The notes below the pieces were generated by a model that saw only the letters and a program-made list of their open reading frames with translations, was not told where the DNA came from and ran no database searches. From Apostichopus californicus (taxonomy: Eukaryota; Echinodermata; Holothuroidea; Aspidochirotida; Stichopodidae), in NCBI GenBank assembly GCA_020650975.1, contig JAIPMN010002503.1, forward strand, positions 1 to 28,147: a stretch of 28,147 nt of DNA, written 5' to 3'. A program made the position numbers and the translations under genes. Positions 25,001 through 28,147 of this stretch are shown piece after piece (position 1 is the stretch's first letter; the number at the start of each line of letters is the position of its first letter).

Positions 25001-27821
25001 CTGCCAAAAAAATTGTTGTATTTCCCCATACATCCGTTTTTATTAAATTTGCAAAGTCCATAGAGAATGAATTCAAAATCTCATAAAGAATCTTACTAAA
25101 GTAATATGATAAACAATTCCTGGTGGGTAAACCAGGAAAGACCAATCATAAATAATTTTGTTTAGCCTTTGGCCAGATGAAATATCTTCCATTTTTCTGT
25201 TCCATTAGGGCAATGATTTTAATTCATTCACAGATTGTTATGGAACTTTATACAGAGCGATGCCAGGATTCACTTTTGAAATGCAAAACCACATTATTAA
25301 GAATATTTTGTAAACAATGAAGTAGGACAGACTATGAAATAAATGATGTGTTCATCTTTCTATGATACTTAATTATATAATGCAATAAATTGTTATGCTC
25401 TTTGCAAATATGATTAATGTTAATTCAGATATCGAAGGTTTTCCTTGGACACGCCCTTTGATTCACCAAATCAAAATCAAATATTTGGGGAATTAAACAG
25501 AATTTAACAGACCCCATGTCAAGTACTAGAGCAAAAGGGTTGTAAGATTCTTATAACTACAACTTAACACAGCCAAGAATTTTTGCAATGATTACATAGG
25601 AACGGGATGTTTTGCAGTGAACCATATATGTGACTATTTTATGAAATTAACAAACAAATGTTGATTAATTCTTGATTCCATCTGTAAACCATCTACTTTT
25701 TCTTTTGAGTTCTATGCTGCCAAAATGGTCTAAAATGTCAACTTATCATTGCTTTCTATCTTCATAACATCCTTTGTTAATTCATCTTATTGAACATTTC
25801 CCATTCTGCAGGAAACATAAAAGAAAAAATTGGGTCTTACCTTCGTCGTCAAATGGGTCAAATTCTTCTACAATTGTTGTATCCATGAGAGGTAAAATAC
25901 CACCAATCTATTAACCAACAAGAAGGGTCATTGTAGTTAGTAAGATAATATGGAATTTATACATTCTTTATCCACCTAACCCTCACCCCCTCCCCTCCCC
26001 TCACCCACCCCGCCCCTCCCCAGTGATACAGTATTTACTTTCAAGCTTAGCCCAGGATCTGGGTGGGGAGGAGGTAAAAACAGGATTATTTTGCATTAGA
26101 AATTTTAATATTTGTACATTTCAGTATCTTCCAGGTGTTTGTGGAGAAGCTCATCCATATACTGTATGTCTGCCTTACATAAAGAAAACCTCCATAGGGG
26201 ATATGTTGTGCAACAAGCAGGGGGGTAGGAAGCTTCCAAAAAGTGGGGAGGGCACAACATCAGAGGGGCACTTTCTCATTCCACAACCACCATTTGTTAT
26301 GCTATAAACCCATACACACCGGCCATATCACTTTAATATATATGATGTGTTAGTATGCTATCAATATACTATTATGGTGCACGTGAATAATTAAAATAAA
26401 ATATTAAAATTAAGAAAGGCTTAAGATATCCAAAAGACAGTTCTTCATCAAAGGGGCACATTTTATTTGCCAGTAGGGCACATTTGCTATTTTGGAAAAT
26501 ATGTGGGGGGGGGGACCTGCCCCCAGTTCCCCCGGCTCCTACCCCCTGGCAACAAGAGAATATCCAAACAACGAGAGTTGTGATGTTGTTACATATCATT
26601 TTAGACATGGACACAAAATTATTGCAGATTATTTGAATATGCATCAGCAGTAATAACTCACATAATTCCATGAATATTCAGTAATATCTCACAATAGATC
26701 ATCAATTTTTTTTTACACCTGTCAATATATTAGATATCCATGTACCACAATTTACAGGAAATTTAGGAAAGATAATTTCTCATTTAGAGTGTATTTCTCA
26801 TTAGTATAACTCAGTCTCCTTTCTCTTTTTTTTTCTTCTCTATAATTTTGTTTTGAATTCTTGAGGATAGAAACCGTCTCAACTAGACCATGCTGATCTA
26901 TTAACTGCACTAATGATCCTAATACTATGTTAACACATATCAACCACCAATATTACCTGTATGTCACATGTGAACTGAACTGTCTGCTATATAATAACAG
27001 CTCAGCTAACTAACTCTGCAATAAACATAGTTGAAACGTTTCGACAAGGAAGTCTGTGACTAAACCATGCAGACAACCACATCACATGTAAGTCAGATGT
27101 TAACCAGACTGTCTACTACAGATAGTTGATGACAACTAACTGGGGTTTTGCAAAGCTTAGACAATAATGTTTACTGTGACTACTAGACTAACTATTTAAC
27201 CACATCACATATGAGTCAGATATTAACTCGACTGCCTGCTATAGATAGTTGATGACAATTAACAGGGTTTTTTCAAGGCTTAGAAGAGAATGTTTACTGT
27301 GACTACTAGACTAACTATTTAACCACATCACATATGAGTCAGATATTAACTCGACTGTCTCCTGTAGATAGTTAACGGTAGTTACCAGAACATAAAAGCT
27401 TAGACAAGAACTCTTACAGGTAGAAATTCTGTGACTATAGTACTGCTAGACTAACTATTCAACCAATGACATCACATGTGAGTCAGATGTAATCTTGACT
27501 GTCTCTATTAGACTGTTAATGGTAATAGTCACAGTCTTAGACAAGAACTCTTACTGGTAGGAAAATCAGAAATTATTAAAAAGTAAGAAAGAACTCTTAA
27601 AGGTAGAAATCATGTCATGAGAAATTTAAATACTTATTAAATACAACTAACCTTGTTTAGGTGAAGCTTGCCACCAGATGTTCTTGTTGTGACCAGTAAA
27701 TGTTTGGTAAACAGGTAACATTGCCTAGCACCCTCCTTCTTTGTGTCCCTACTGGATCCCAGGGAACCGAGTCTATTCCTTGACGTTTTATTGCGATCGT
27801 TGCTTACTTGGATTAAGGAAC
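2058..27821 (-). CDS. RASGRF: Ras guanine-nucleotide exchange factor RasGRF, 3' half of gene (17 exons)
   Basis: RasGRF proteins are calcium/calmodulin-responsive exchange factors that load GTP onto Ras through a CDC25 domain and onto Rac through a DH domain, acting at the inner plasma membrane. Coding segments, 5' to 3' on the minus strand: 27821-27652, 25907-25841, 24447-24323, 22202-22114, 17565-17314, 15409-15168, 14428-14231, 13830-13591, 12611-12511, 11549-11437, 8883-8713, 8040-7956, 6575-6378, 4967-4888, 4361-4244, 3275-3207, 2168-2058. The total is 2429 nt: the last two bases of a split Gly codon, 808 whole codons and TGA. All introns are GT-AG and every phase matches. Identity rests on colinear matches to vertebrate RasGRF: PH2 (ERQCFLFTKH-like), REM ([16 protein letters not shown]), CDC25 ([34 protein letters not shown]) and a C-terminus ending near an LELEPR motif. 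The 5' half lies outside the window. Invertebrates usually have one RasGRF, so I do not choose between RASGRF1 and RASGRF2. Confidence 0.95.
2169..3206 (-). other. Intron between exons 16 and 17
   Basis: A phase-0 GT-AG intron of about 1 kb. It contains an imperfect ~190-bp direct duplication (2340-2660) and a G-rich patch at 2996-3060 ending in CCTCCCTGGATCC, which may be a remnant MITE end. No coding potential is seen. Confidence 0.75.
2340..2660. repeat. Imperfect direct duplication, spacing ~190 bp
   Basis: 2340-2466 and 2530-2660 share GAAGAATTCTA, TGCGACTTCATATTTGTGAC and GATTGAATAATTCAGATTCA in the same order. Each ends in a G-rich tract (GGGGGATGGGAGAGGGG and GGTGGGGGAGGTGGGGG). Two tandem copies of a unit of about 190 bp. 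Confidence 0.8.
3207..3275 (-). CDS. RASGRF: RasGRF exon 16: CDC25 C-terminal helix
   Basis: This is a 69-nt exon, phase 0-0, for residues 750-772. It reads [20 protein letters not shown] followed by NGV. It matches vertebrate ISHIIREIRQFQQTSYRI, the fifth conserved region of RasGEF domains. The acceptor is TTTTTTCAG and the donor GTG|GTAAGT. Confidence 0.95.
3276..4243 (-). other. Intron between exons 15 and 16, with an unexplained open frame
   Basis: A phase-0 intron of about 970 bp. Most of it is AT-rich with no gene. The exception is a minus-strand open stretch at about 3728-3943 whose translation has ordinary, non-repetitive composition (see the separate entry). Confidence 0.65.
3728..3907 (-). 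other. Unassigned open frame, possible alternative 3' exon
   Basis: Starting after a CAG at 3908-3910, the minus strand reads in phase 0 as [20 protein letters not shown] and ends [20 protein letters not shown] before TAA. The phase would fit a splice from the exon at 4244-4361, giving a C-terminus about 59 residues long that replaces the last CDC25 helix. Against this, the upstream sequence is a purine run (AAAAAAACAG), not a polypyrimidine tract, and vertebrate RasGRF has nothing similar. It could equally be a transposon fragment or chance. I do not recognise the peptide. Confidence 0.2.
4244..4361 (-). CDS. RASGRF: RasGRF exon 15: CDC25 core, [10 protein letters not shown] motif
   Basis: This exon encodes residues 711-749. 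It reads [20 protein letters not shown] then [29 protein letters not shown] is the fourth conserved region of RasGEF domains and contacts Ras switch 2. NFSKMR matches vertebrate RasGRF exactly. The acceptor is TCTTTTAG and the donor ATG|GTAGGT. It ends in phase 0. Confidence 0.96.
4362..4887 (-). other. Intron between exons 14 and 15
   Basis: About 530 bp. It carries a copy of a dispersed sequence also found at 19545-19770 and no coding potential of its own. Confidence 0.7.
4500..4700. repeat. Dispersed repeat family 2, copy A
   Basis: Shares GACCATTAGGTCAGTTCCT and, about 135 bases later, GAACATGT.TGGTTGATTTATTAG with 19559-19744 in the same order and orientation. Sequence between the landmarks is diverged. 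An old repeat pair is the simplest reading. Confidence 0.6.
4888..4967 (-). CDS. RASGRF: RasGRF exon 14: CDC25 core
   Basis: This exon encodes residues 684-709. It reads [20 protein letters not shown] then MREALH, matching vertebrate [20 protein letters not shown]...LRETL. The acceptor is TCTAACAG and the donor AG|GTATAT, which is a weaker donor than most in this gene. It ends with two bases of Arg710. Confidence 0.94.
4968..6377 (-). other. Intron between exons 13 and 14
   Basis: A 1.4-kb AT-rich intron. I see no repeat family, exon or RNA gene in it; short open frames here have low-complexity AT-driven composition. Confidence 0.65.
6378..6575 (-). CDS. RASGRF: RasGRF exon 13: CDC25 core with catalytic helical hairpin
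   Basis: This exon encodes residues 618-683. It reads [39 protein letters not shown], then [20 protein letters not shown] and WDKVSKT. The [13 protein letters not shown] block and the hairpin EITSAL...YRLK are the most conserved parts of RasGEF domains; the hairpin pries open Ras switch 1. At the position where most family members have Asn in SALN, this copy has Met (SALM). The acceptor is TTAATTAG and the donor ACA|GTAAGG. It is 198 nt and phase 0-0. Readthrough past the donor reaches a stop. Confidence 0.96.
6836..7008. repeat. (AAT)n microsatellite
   Basis: About 170 bp of AAT units, interrupted a few times by AATCAT. It directly abuts the SINE-like segment at 7012, which suggests it grew from the element's simple-sequence 3' tail. 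The Tyr- or Ile-only open frames in it are artefacts. Confidence 0.97.
7012..7310 (-). mobile_element. SINE-like retroposon fragment attached to (ATT)n tail
   Basis: The segment starts CTTGTAAAGCGCAACACACAAC at the (AAT)n edge and has GATGCGCTGTATAC nearby, typical of the TATAGCGC/AAGCGC motifs of invertebrate SINE 3' ends. Further in, CTGGGAGACTATTCCCAAGAAAAGC resembles the GGGAGAGAGTTCCA block of the same kind of repeat. In minus orientation it would end in (TTA)n. Family assignment is from memory and tentative. Confidence 0.5.
7383..7665 (+). mobile_element. Penelope-like retroelement fragment with hammerhead-like motif
   Basis: A pyrimidine-rich stretch (CTCCTACCTCTCCTC, TTCTTTCTTTC) leads into CTTTGAAGAAGATCCTGCTA, GGATCGAAACGTCAGGCC and CCTACACAGGCTCCCTAGTG. 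I associate this order with terminal regions of metazoan Penelope-like elements. The plus frame reads [16 protein letters not shown]. No reverse transcriptase or GIY-YIG endonuclease frame is present, so only a terminal fragment remains. It is assigned from remembered family features, without a search. Confidence 0.5.
7553..7584 (+). ncRNA. Degenerate hammerhead-ribozyme-like core
   Basis: TTTGAAGAA is followed by a perfect 6-bp hairpin (GATCCT, GCT loop, AGGATC at 7562-7576) and then GAAAC and GTC. This resembles CUGAUGA - helix II - GAAAC with a GUC site. The first box is changed (TTGAAGA for CTGATGA), so activity is doubtful. Confidence 0.3.
7956..8040 (-). CDS. RASGRF: RasGRF exon 12: CDC25 core
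   Basis: This exon encodes residues 590-617. It reads [20 protein letters not shown] then ALTRRFNE, matching the vertebrate [20 protein letters not shown]...QHFND. The Phe/Asn at the end belongs to the second conserved region of the catalytic core. The acceptor is CTCCACAG and the donor GAG|GTACGA. It is only 85 nt. Confidence 0.94.
8041..8712 (-). other. Intron between exons 11 and 12
   Basis: About 670 bp. The side nearest exon 11 is filled by the dispersed repeat at 8445-8697; the rest (8041-8444) is AT-rich with no visible feature. Confidence 0.7.
8445..8697. repeat. Dispersed repeat, copy B (inverted relative to 1673-1998)
   Basis: This is the reverse complement of the first part of the repeat at 1673-1998, with scattered substitutions and an added G-run near 8630. 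It ends about 16 bases from the splice donor of the exon at 8713-8883, so the repeat edge sits almost on the splice site. Confidence 0.78.
8713..8883 (-). CDS. RASGRF: RasGRF exon 11: entry into CDC25 catalytic core
   Basis: This exon encodes residues 533-588. It begins [20 protein letters not shown], includes a variable loop ([15 protein letters not shown]) and enters the core with [20 protein letters not shown]. That is the first structurally conserved region of RasGEF domains. The acceptor is TCTTACAG and the donor TTCTG|GTAAGC. A dispersed repeat ends about 16 bases beyond the donor. The sequence after the donor codes briefly in frame and stops, so the exon end was set by the splice consensus and the phase of the next exon (W589 split). 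Confidence 0.94.
9038..9185. repeat. Degenerate ~43-bp tandem repeat
   Basis: Unit TGCTTGAAAACAATTGTGCC followed by TTGAAACTGCTAAATAGAATGGGTA. Copies start at about 9038, 9080, 9125 (internally deleted) and 9152 (partial). Confidence 0.8.
9798..9836. repeat. Poly(C)/(CT)n low-complexity tract
   Basis: CCCCCCCCCAACCCTCCCCTC followed by (TCTC)n, simple pyrimidine-rich sequence in the intron. Confidence 0.85.
10455..10535. repeat. Short tandem array of TTTACATTGATAG
   Basis: Five near copies of a 14-18-bp unit (TTTACATTGATAGG/TTTACATTAATAG), the units differing by small indels. Confidence 0.88.
11437..11549 (-). CDS. RASGRF: RasGRF exon 10: helices before CDC25 core
   Basis: This exon encodes residues 495-531. 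It reads [20 protein letters not shown] then [17 protein letters not shown], colinear with vertebrate [20 protein letters not shown]...DPDLLPQERKATANIL. The acceptor is TCAAAAG and the donor CAG|GTTAGT. It ends with two bases of Arg532. Confidence 0.92.
11550..12510 (-). other. Intron between exons 9 and 10
   Basis: A 960-bp AT-rich intron, phase 0. No repeat, exon or RNA gene recognised. Confidence 0.65.
12511..12611 (-). CDS. RASGRF: RasGRF exon 9: start of CDC25 helical region
   Basis: This exon encodes residues 462-494 after split Arg461. It reads [20 protein letters not shown] then [13 protein letters not shown]. The second part matches the vertebrate RVLNVLRHWVSKHAQ helix that precedes the RasGEF catalytic core. 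The acceptor is TTCCACAG and the donor CAG|GTTTGA. It ends in phase 0. Confidence 0.92.
12612..13590 (-). other. Intron between exons 8 and 9
   Basis: About 980 bp. It contains a ~285-bp hAT-like MITE candidate (12736-13019) beside a G-rich patch; the remainder (13020-13590) is AT-rich without features. Confidence 0.65.
12736..13019. mobile_element. Probable hAT-type MITE, CGGATCCAG termini
   Basis: Ends are inverted: TAGGCACGGATCCAGGG on the left, and the right end reversed gives CAGGGGCGGATCCAG. CAGGGGCGGATCCAG-type ends are a familiar form for hAT-like non-autonomous elements. The interior has a higher GC content than the surrounding intron and no transposase; the 144-residue minus frame across it is not protein-like. 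Possible degenerate 8-bp duplications flank it (GTAAACTA and GTACACTT, 6/8 matches), so the insertion would be old. Confidence 0.55.
13591..13830 (-). CDS. RASGRF: RasGRF exon 8: Ala/Thr/Ser-rich linker cassette
   Basis: This exon encodes residues 382-460. It reads [20 protein letters not shown], a [13 protein letters not shown] stretch, [20 protein letters not shown] and a basic end ([13 protein letters not shown]). The [16 protein letters not shown] segment resembles the vertebrate CSVSPASAFAIATAAAG block just before the CDC25 region, which supports inclusion despite low complexity. RRAS is a basophilic-kinase-like site. The acceptor is TTTACAG and the donor GGAA|GTAAGC. It is 240 nt and phase 1-1, so it is a symmetric cassette like the exon before it. 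Confidence 0.85.
13831..14230 (-). other. Intron between exons 7 and 8
   Basis: A 400-bp intron, phase 1. It has C-rich runs near 13891-13905 and 14146-14160; nothing else is recognised. Confidence 0.7.
14231..14428 (-). CDS. RASGRF: RasGRF exon 7: Ser/Pro-rich linker cassette
   Basis: This exon encodes residues 316-380, flanked by split Ala codons. It reads [20 protein letters not shown], then [20 protein letters not shown] and [16 protein letters not shown]. It carries several SP/TP sites and repeats the TPPTSP motif of the preceding exon. The acceptor is GATCACAG and the donor TCGG|GTAAGA. Both ends are in phase 1 and the exon is 198 nt, so skipping it would keep the frame. No folded domain is visible. 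Vertebrate linkers of RasGRF are similarly low-complexity. Confidence 0.82.
14476..15124. mobile_element. Foldback / inverted-repeat element with internal tRNA-like sequence
   Basis: The left arm (14476-14610) and right arm (14946-15124) are inverted copies. Both carry GATCCTCCTGCAAGCAGGAACT, CTTATCAAAGCCGCAAGCTG, CATATTTAA.GTCCATGATT and TGTCAACAACTCTGTAACTG. The left arm lacks about 20 bases (CGCGAAGAAGCCTCATTGG) present in the right. Inside are further inverted pieces (CTGGACGACATACATTAA versus TTAATGTATGTTGTCCAG) and a tRNA-like block at 14880-14945. Both outer edges are (TATG)n/(CATA)n. It may be one foldback element or two head-to-head copies of one element, the left one truncated. Confidence 0.8.
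14880..14945 (+). pseudogene. Degenerate tRNA-like sequence inside the foldback element
   Basis: 66 bases with a pol III A-box-like GTTAGCTCAGTGGTTAACGC and B-box-like GGTTCGAGTC. Acceptor-like ends pair (GGAGTG with CACTCC). The T-stem 3' strand is missing, because CACTCC follows the T loop directly. A clean 5-bp anticodon stem with a 7-base loop cannot be drawn. This is not a working tRNA; it looks like a tRNA-derived part of a repeat. Confidence 0.6.
15168..15409 (-). CDS. RASGRF: RasGRF exon 6: proline-rich linker
   Basis: This exon encodes residues 235-314. It opens with [14 protein letters not shown], a possible SH3- or WW-binding or profilin-type proline tract. It continues with [13 protein letters not shown] (proline-directed sites next to a basophilic RRYS site), [10 protein letters not shown], an acidic run ([13 protein letters not shown]) and [10 protein letters not shown]. 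The last motif resembles the vertebrate linker SPRLCRKF. The domain linker is expected to be flexible and phosphorylated; specific kinases are inference. The acceptor is TTTCACAG and the donor AAAG|GTCAGT. Confidence 0.88.
15470..15572. repeat. Tandem CTGACCTCA / GGAAACCTCAAGAAAA patch
   Basis: Nested short repeats: GAATGAAACTGACCTCA twice, then CTCAAGGAAACCTCAAGAAAA twice with CTGAC joints. Confidence 0.88.
15904..16010. mobile_element. Palindromic MITE candidate
   Basis: Terminal inverted repeats TACCGGTGTAACAG and, reversed, TGCCGGTGTGACAGG flank a near-perfect internal palindrome around GGAAATATTCCCCCCGGGGG. It is about 107 bp with no coding capacity. A target-site duplication is not clear, so superfamily is unassigned. 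Confidence 0.6.
16946..17002. repeat. Tandem 14-bp repeat TATCTGTCACAG
   Basis: Five near copies of TATCTGTCACAG (one TATCTATCACAG, one shortened). Confidence 0.85.
17314..17565 (-). CDS. RASGRF: RasGRF exon 5: REM / RasGEF N-terminal module
   Basis: This is the largest exon (252 nt, residues 151-233) and the most diagnostic. It begins [20 protein letters not shown] and continues [18 protein letters not shown], then [19 protein letters not shown]. The last two segments are nearly identical to vertebrate RasGRF. The Ras exchanger motif stabilises the CDC25 catalytic hairpin in RasGEFs. The end ([17 protein letters not shown]) diverges from the vertebrate sequence. The acceptor is GTGGCAG and the donor CAA|GTAAAT, with Asn234 split across the junction. 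Confidence 0.96.
18040..18260. repeat. AT-rich degenerate array (TTCAATGTAATATCTTA-like)
   Basis: Variants of ATATCTTTAATGTAAT and ATATCATACTTATTCAATCT recur many times; low-complexity, probably an eroded minisatellite. Confidence 0.75.
18500..18941 (+). mobile_element. 5'-truncated LINE (non-LTR retrotransposon) 3' end
   Basis: The plus frame 18515-18700 reads through [20 protein letters not shown] then [15 protein letters not shown] and [11 protein letters not shown]. This resembles the tail after the reverse transcriptase in CR1/L2/RTE-like elements of invertebrates (SHPL..EF.LLPSGRR......RTNR). About 240 bp of AT-rich 3' UTR follows and ends GAAATTGAATTGAAATTGA, a LINE-like short-repeat tail. 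The reverse transcriptase domain itself is missing and the frame is broken after 18700, so the copy is dead. Confidence 0.6.
19545..19770. repeat. Dispersed repeat family 2, copy B
   Basis: Partner of 4500-4700: shares GACCATTAGGTCAGTTCCT and GAACATGTTTTGGTTGATTTATTAG in the same order and orientation at slightly larger spacing. Confidence 0.6.
20760..21416. repeat. Three-copy tandem repeat, unit ~206-227 bp
   Basis: Copies begin with CATAGTATACATAGTTAACTA at 20760, 20987 and 21193. All three contain AGGCGAACTTTTGGTATAAT, AAAAGTACTTCGAATATGAT and AACTGTTAACATTGTGCTCA. The copies are nearly identical, so amplification is recent. Copy 2 lacks about 20 bases (ACAGTTTTTTTGGATTTG region) present in copies 1 and 3. 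Confidence 0.97.
21861..22006. repeat. (TA)n / (TATG)n microsatellite
   Basis: About 145 bp of alternating TA with TATATG variants; open frames on both strands here are artefacts. It lies about 110 bp from the splice donor of exon 4. Confidence 0.96.
22114..22202 (-). CDS. RASGRF: RasGRF exon 4: PH2 to REM connector
   Basis: This exon encodes residues 121-149 plus two bases of Lys150. It reads [11 protein letters not shown], then a short polar stretch ([10 protein letters not shown]) and RLPHCIK. It matches the vertebrate CVDNIRCNGL...VPHMIK connector between PH2 and the REM module. The acceptor is TCTGCAG and the donor CAA|GTAAGT. The intron downstream of it (in transcription) is the longest in the window at about 4.5 kb. 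Confidence 0.9.
22376..22446. repeat. (ATACATTTATT)n simple repeat
   Basis: Repeated TACATTTATTA units with small indels. Confidence 0.85.
23222..23405. repeat. 48-bp minisatellite, four copies
   Basis: Unit CCAATATGTACACTGTAGGA then GAGATGTGTAGGTTTGGTGAATAGAACA. Copies start at 23224, 23272, 23320 and 23368, exactly 48 bp apart, with one or two substitutions each. The unit length is a multiple of three, so open frames on the minus strand repeat a 16-residue motif; this is a by-product, not a gene. Confidence 0.97.
24323..24447 (-). CDS. RASGRF: RasGRF exon 3: PH2 C-terminal strands and helix
   Basis: This exon encodes residues 80-120. It runs from [12 protein letters not shown] through [12 protein letters not shown] to [13 protein letters not shown]. 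The Trp in AAW is the near-invariant tryptophan of the PH-domain C-terminal helix, and the WxSDISQ ending matches vertebrate RasGRF. The acceptor is TAAAG and the donor CAG|GTGAGA. The exon starts with two bases of Gly79 and ends in phase 0. Confidence 0.93.
24448..25840 (-). other. Intron between exons 2 and 3
   Basis: A 1.4-kb AT-rich intron, phase 1. No repeats or coding sequence recognised. Confidence 0.68.
25841..25907 (-). CDS. RASGRF: RasGRF exon 2: PH2 middle
   Basis: This is a 67-nt exon for residues 57-78 plus the first base of Gly79. It reads [18 protein letters not shown] followed by an acidic FDDE. It aligns with the vertebrate segment GGVLSLIDCTLIEE, a PH-domain beta strand followed by a variable acidic loop. 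The acceptor is TTAATAG and the donor GAAG|GTAAGA. It is too short to stand out as an open frame, but domain order, phase and both splice sites support it. Confidence 0.9.
26210..26217. repeat. Target-site duplication, left (GCAACAAG)
   Basis: Identical to the 8 bases at 26549-26556 flanking the hAT-like element. Confidence 0.9.
26218..26548. mobile_element. hAT-like MITE with perfect 8-bp target-site duplication
   Basis: A 331-bp element. The left end is CAGGGGGGTAGGAAGC; the right end reversed is CAGGGGGTAGGAGCC. It is flanked on both sides by the identical 8-mer GCAACAAG (26210-26217 and 26549-26556). Short inverted ends beginning CAG and an 8-bp duplication are hallmarks of the hAT superfamily. 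No transposase is encoded, so it is non-autonomous. Subterminal parts carry repeated GGGCAC motifs (AGAGGGGCAC, AAAGGGGCACA, TAGGGCACA) that might be transposase-binding repeats; that role is inference. Confidence 0.88.
26549..26556. repeat. Target-site duplication, right (GCAACAAG)
   Basis: Identical to the 8 bases at 26210-26217. Confidence 0.9.
26950..27600. repeat. Degenerate tandem array, unit ~123 bp
   Basis: Units marked by AACCACATCACATRTRAGTCAG start at about 27075, 27198, 27321 and 27461, with a diverged partial copy near 26950. Spacing is 123, 123 and 140 bp. Each unit carries ACTAGACTAACTATT, a CGACTGTCT-like block and an AGCTTAGACAAGAA-like block. The two central units are nearly identical; the outer ones are diverged. 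Confidence 0.9.
27652..27821 (-). CDS. RASGRF: RasGRF exon 1 of window: start of second PH domain
   Basis: This exon encodes residues 1-56 of the visible protein, opening with the first beta strands of the PH domain that follows the DH domain. Visible motifs are GSLIQV, a basic loop ([14 protein letters not shown]), then [14 protein letters not shown] and SGGKLHLNK. The vertebrate counterpart reads almost the same. The acceptor is TTATTAG and the donor AAG|GTTAGT. The exon opens with two bases of a Gly codon split with an upstream exon outside the window and ends in phase 0. The PH domain is expected to help membrane attachment and DH activity; that is family knowledge. Confidence 0.92.
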
Positions 27822-27910
27822 CTAATAACAAAAAGTAAAGGGTACTAATGAATTCCATCATTATTCCATTATTCTATTATTAAAAACAAAGTCTAAGGTT
27901 CCATTGCATG

Positions 27911-27950
<40 letters not shown>

Positions 27951-27996
27951 GTGTTGATACACACACACACACGTATATATATATATATATATATTT
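27911..27996. repeat. (TA)n with (CA)n microsatellite
   Basis: (TA)n, then ACACACACACACAC, then (TA)n again. Confidence 0.95.
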
Positions 27997-28099
27997 ACAT
28001 CCTGTATAGAAGCTGTGAACCAACAATGCAGATTTGTAAATTCCACTTGGAATATTATATATATCTTATGTAAAATTGACACGCAATTACATATTTTTA

Positions 28100-28143
28100 T
28101 ATAACTATGACTATATGACTATATGACTATATATATATATATA
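28100..28143. repeat. (ACTATATG)n / (TA)n simple repeat
   Basis: Three TATGACTATA units followed by (TA)n to the window end. Confidence 0.92.
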
Positions 28144-28147
28144 TTCA

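Larger units (their letters stand above)
25908..27651 (-). other. Intron between exons 1 and 2
   Basis: A 1.74-kb intron. It holds a C-rich tract (25978-26023), the hAT-like MITE with 8-bp target duplications (26210-26556) and a degenerate tandem array (26950-27600) that runs nearly to the splice donor of exon 1. Confidence 0.72.
27822..28147 (-). other. Intron upstream of exon 1, continuing beyond the window
   Basis: AT-rich sequence with two (TA)n tracts (27911-27996 and 28100-28143). The preceding RasGRF exon (DH to PH2) is not present here. Confidence 0.7.

Noticed and set aside
1..28147. A novel multigene system, CRISPR array or operon-like cluster
   Set aside because: The window is a single intron-rich animal gene with repeats; no array of spaced repeats, no gene cluster and no prokaryotic signals are present.

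Overview
This window looks like AT-rich intronic and exonic DNA from a marine invertebrate animal. All exon boundaries are GT-AG, introns run from a few hundred bases to 4.5 kb, and repeats are abundant: (AAT)n, (TA)n, minisatellites, LINE, SINE and Penelope-like debris, and hAT-type MITEs. The repeat style suggests a deuterostome such as an echinoderm, possibly a sea cucumber. That placement is a weak inference from repeat appearance, not a database result.

The window holds one recognisable gene. It lies on the minus strand and spans almost the whole window. It is the 3' half of a Ras-specific guanine-nucleotide-releasing factor (RasGRF1/RasGRF2 family). I assembled 17 coding exons by eye, from 27821 down to the stop codon at 2058. 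Every junction is GT-AG and the reading phase is kept across all 16 introns, giving 808 whole residues to the C-terminus. In order they encode the second PH domain (exons 1-4, residues about 1-150), the REM/RasGEF-N module (exon 5, about 151-234), a Ser/Pro/Thr-rich linker (exons 6-8, about 235-461) and the catalytic CDC25/RasGEF region (exons 9-17, about 462-808). The N-terminal half (PH1, coiled coil, IQ motif, DH domain) must lie beyond position 28147. Exon numbers and residue numbers used here are local to this window.

Layout from low to high coordinate: 1-2057 is the 3' UTR and downstream flank and carries one copy of a dispersed repeat. 2058-8883 holds the CDC25 core exons, with introns carrying a repeated element also seen elsewhere in the window, a long (AAT)n tract, a SINE-like element and a Penelope-like fragment with a hammerhead-like motif. 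8884-13830 holds the helical N-flank of CDC25 and the start of the linker. 13831-15409 holds linker exons and a foldback element containing a degenerate tRNA-like sequence. 15410-22113 is mostly two long introns around the REM exon, with a palindromic MITE, a truncated LINE, a three-copy 0.2-kb tandem repeat and a (TA)n tract. 22114-28147 holds the PH2 exons, a 48-bp minisatellite, a clean hAT-like MITE with a perfect 8-bp target-site duplication, and a degenerate ~123-bp tandem array.

I see no second protein-coding gene, no functional tRNA or rRNA, no CRISPR array and no novel defence or metabolic system. The most interesting items are the mobile elements, the in-frame cassette structure of the linker exons, and one unexplained open frame that could be an alternative last exon.
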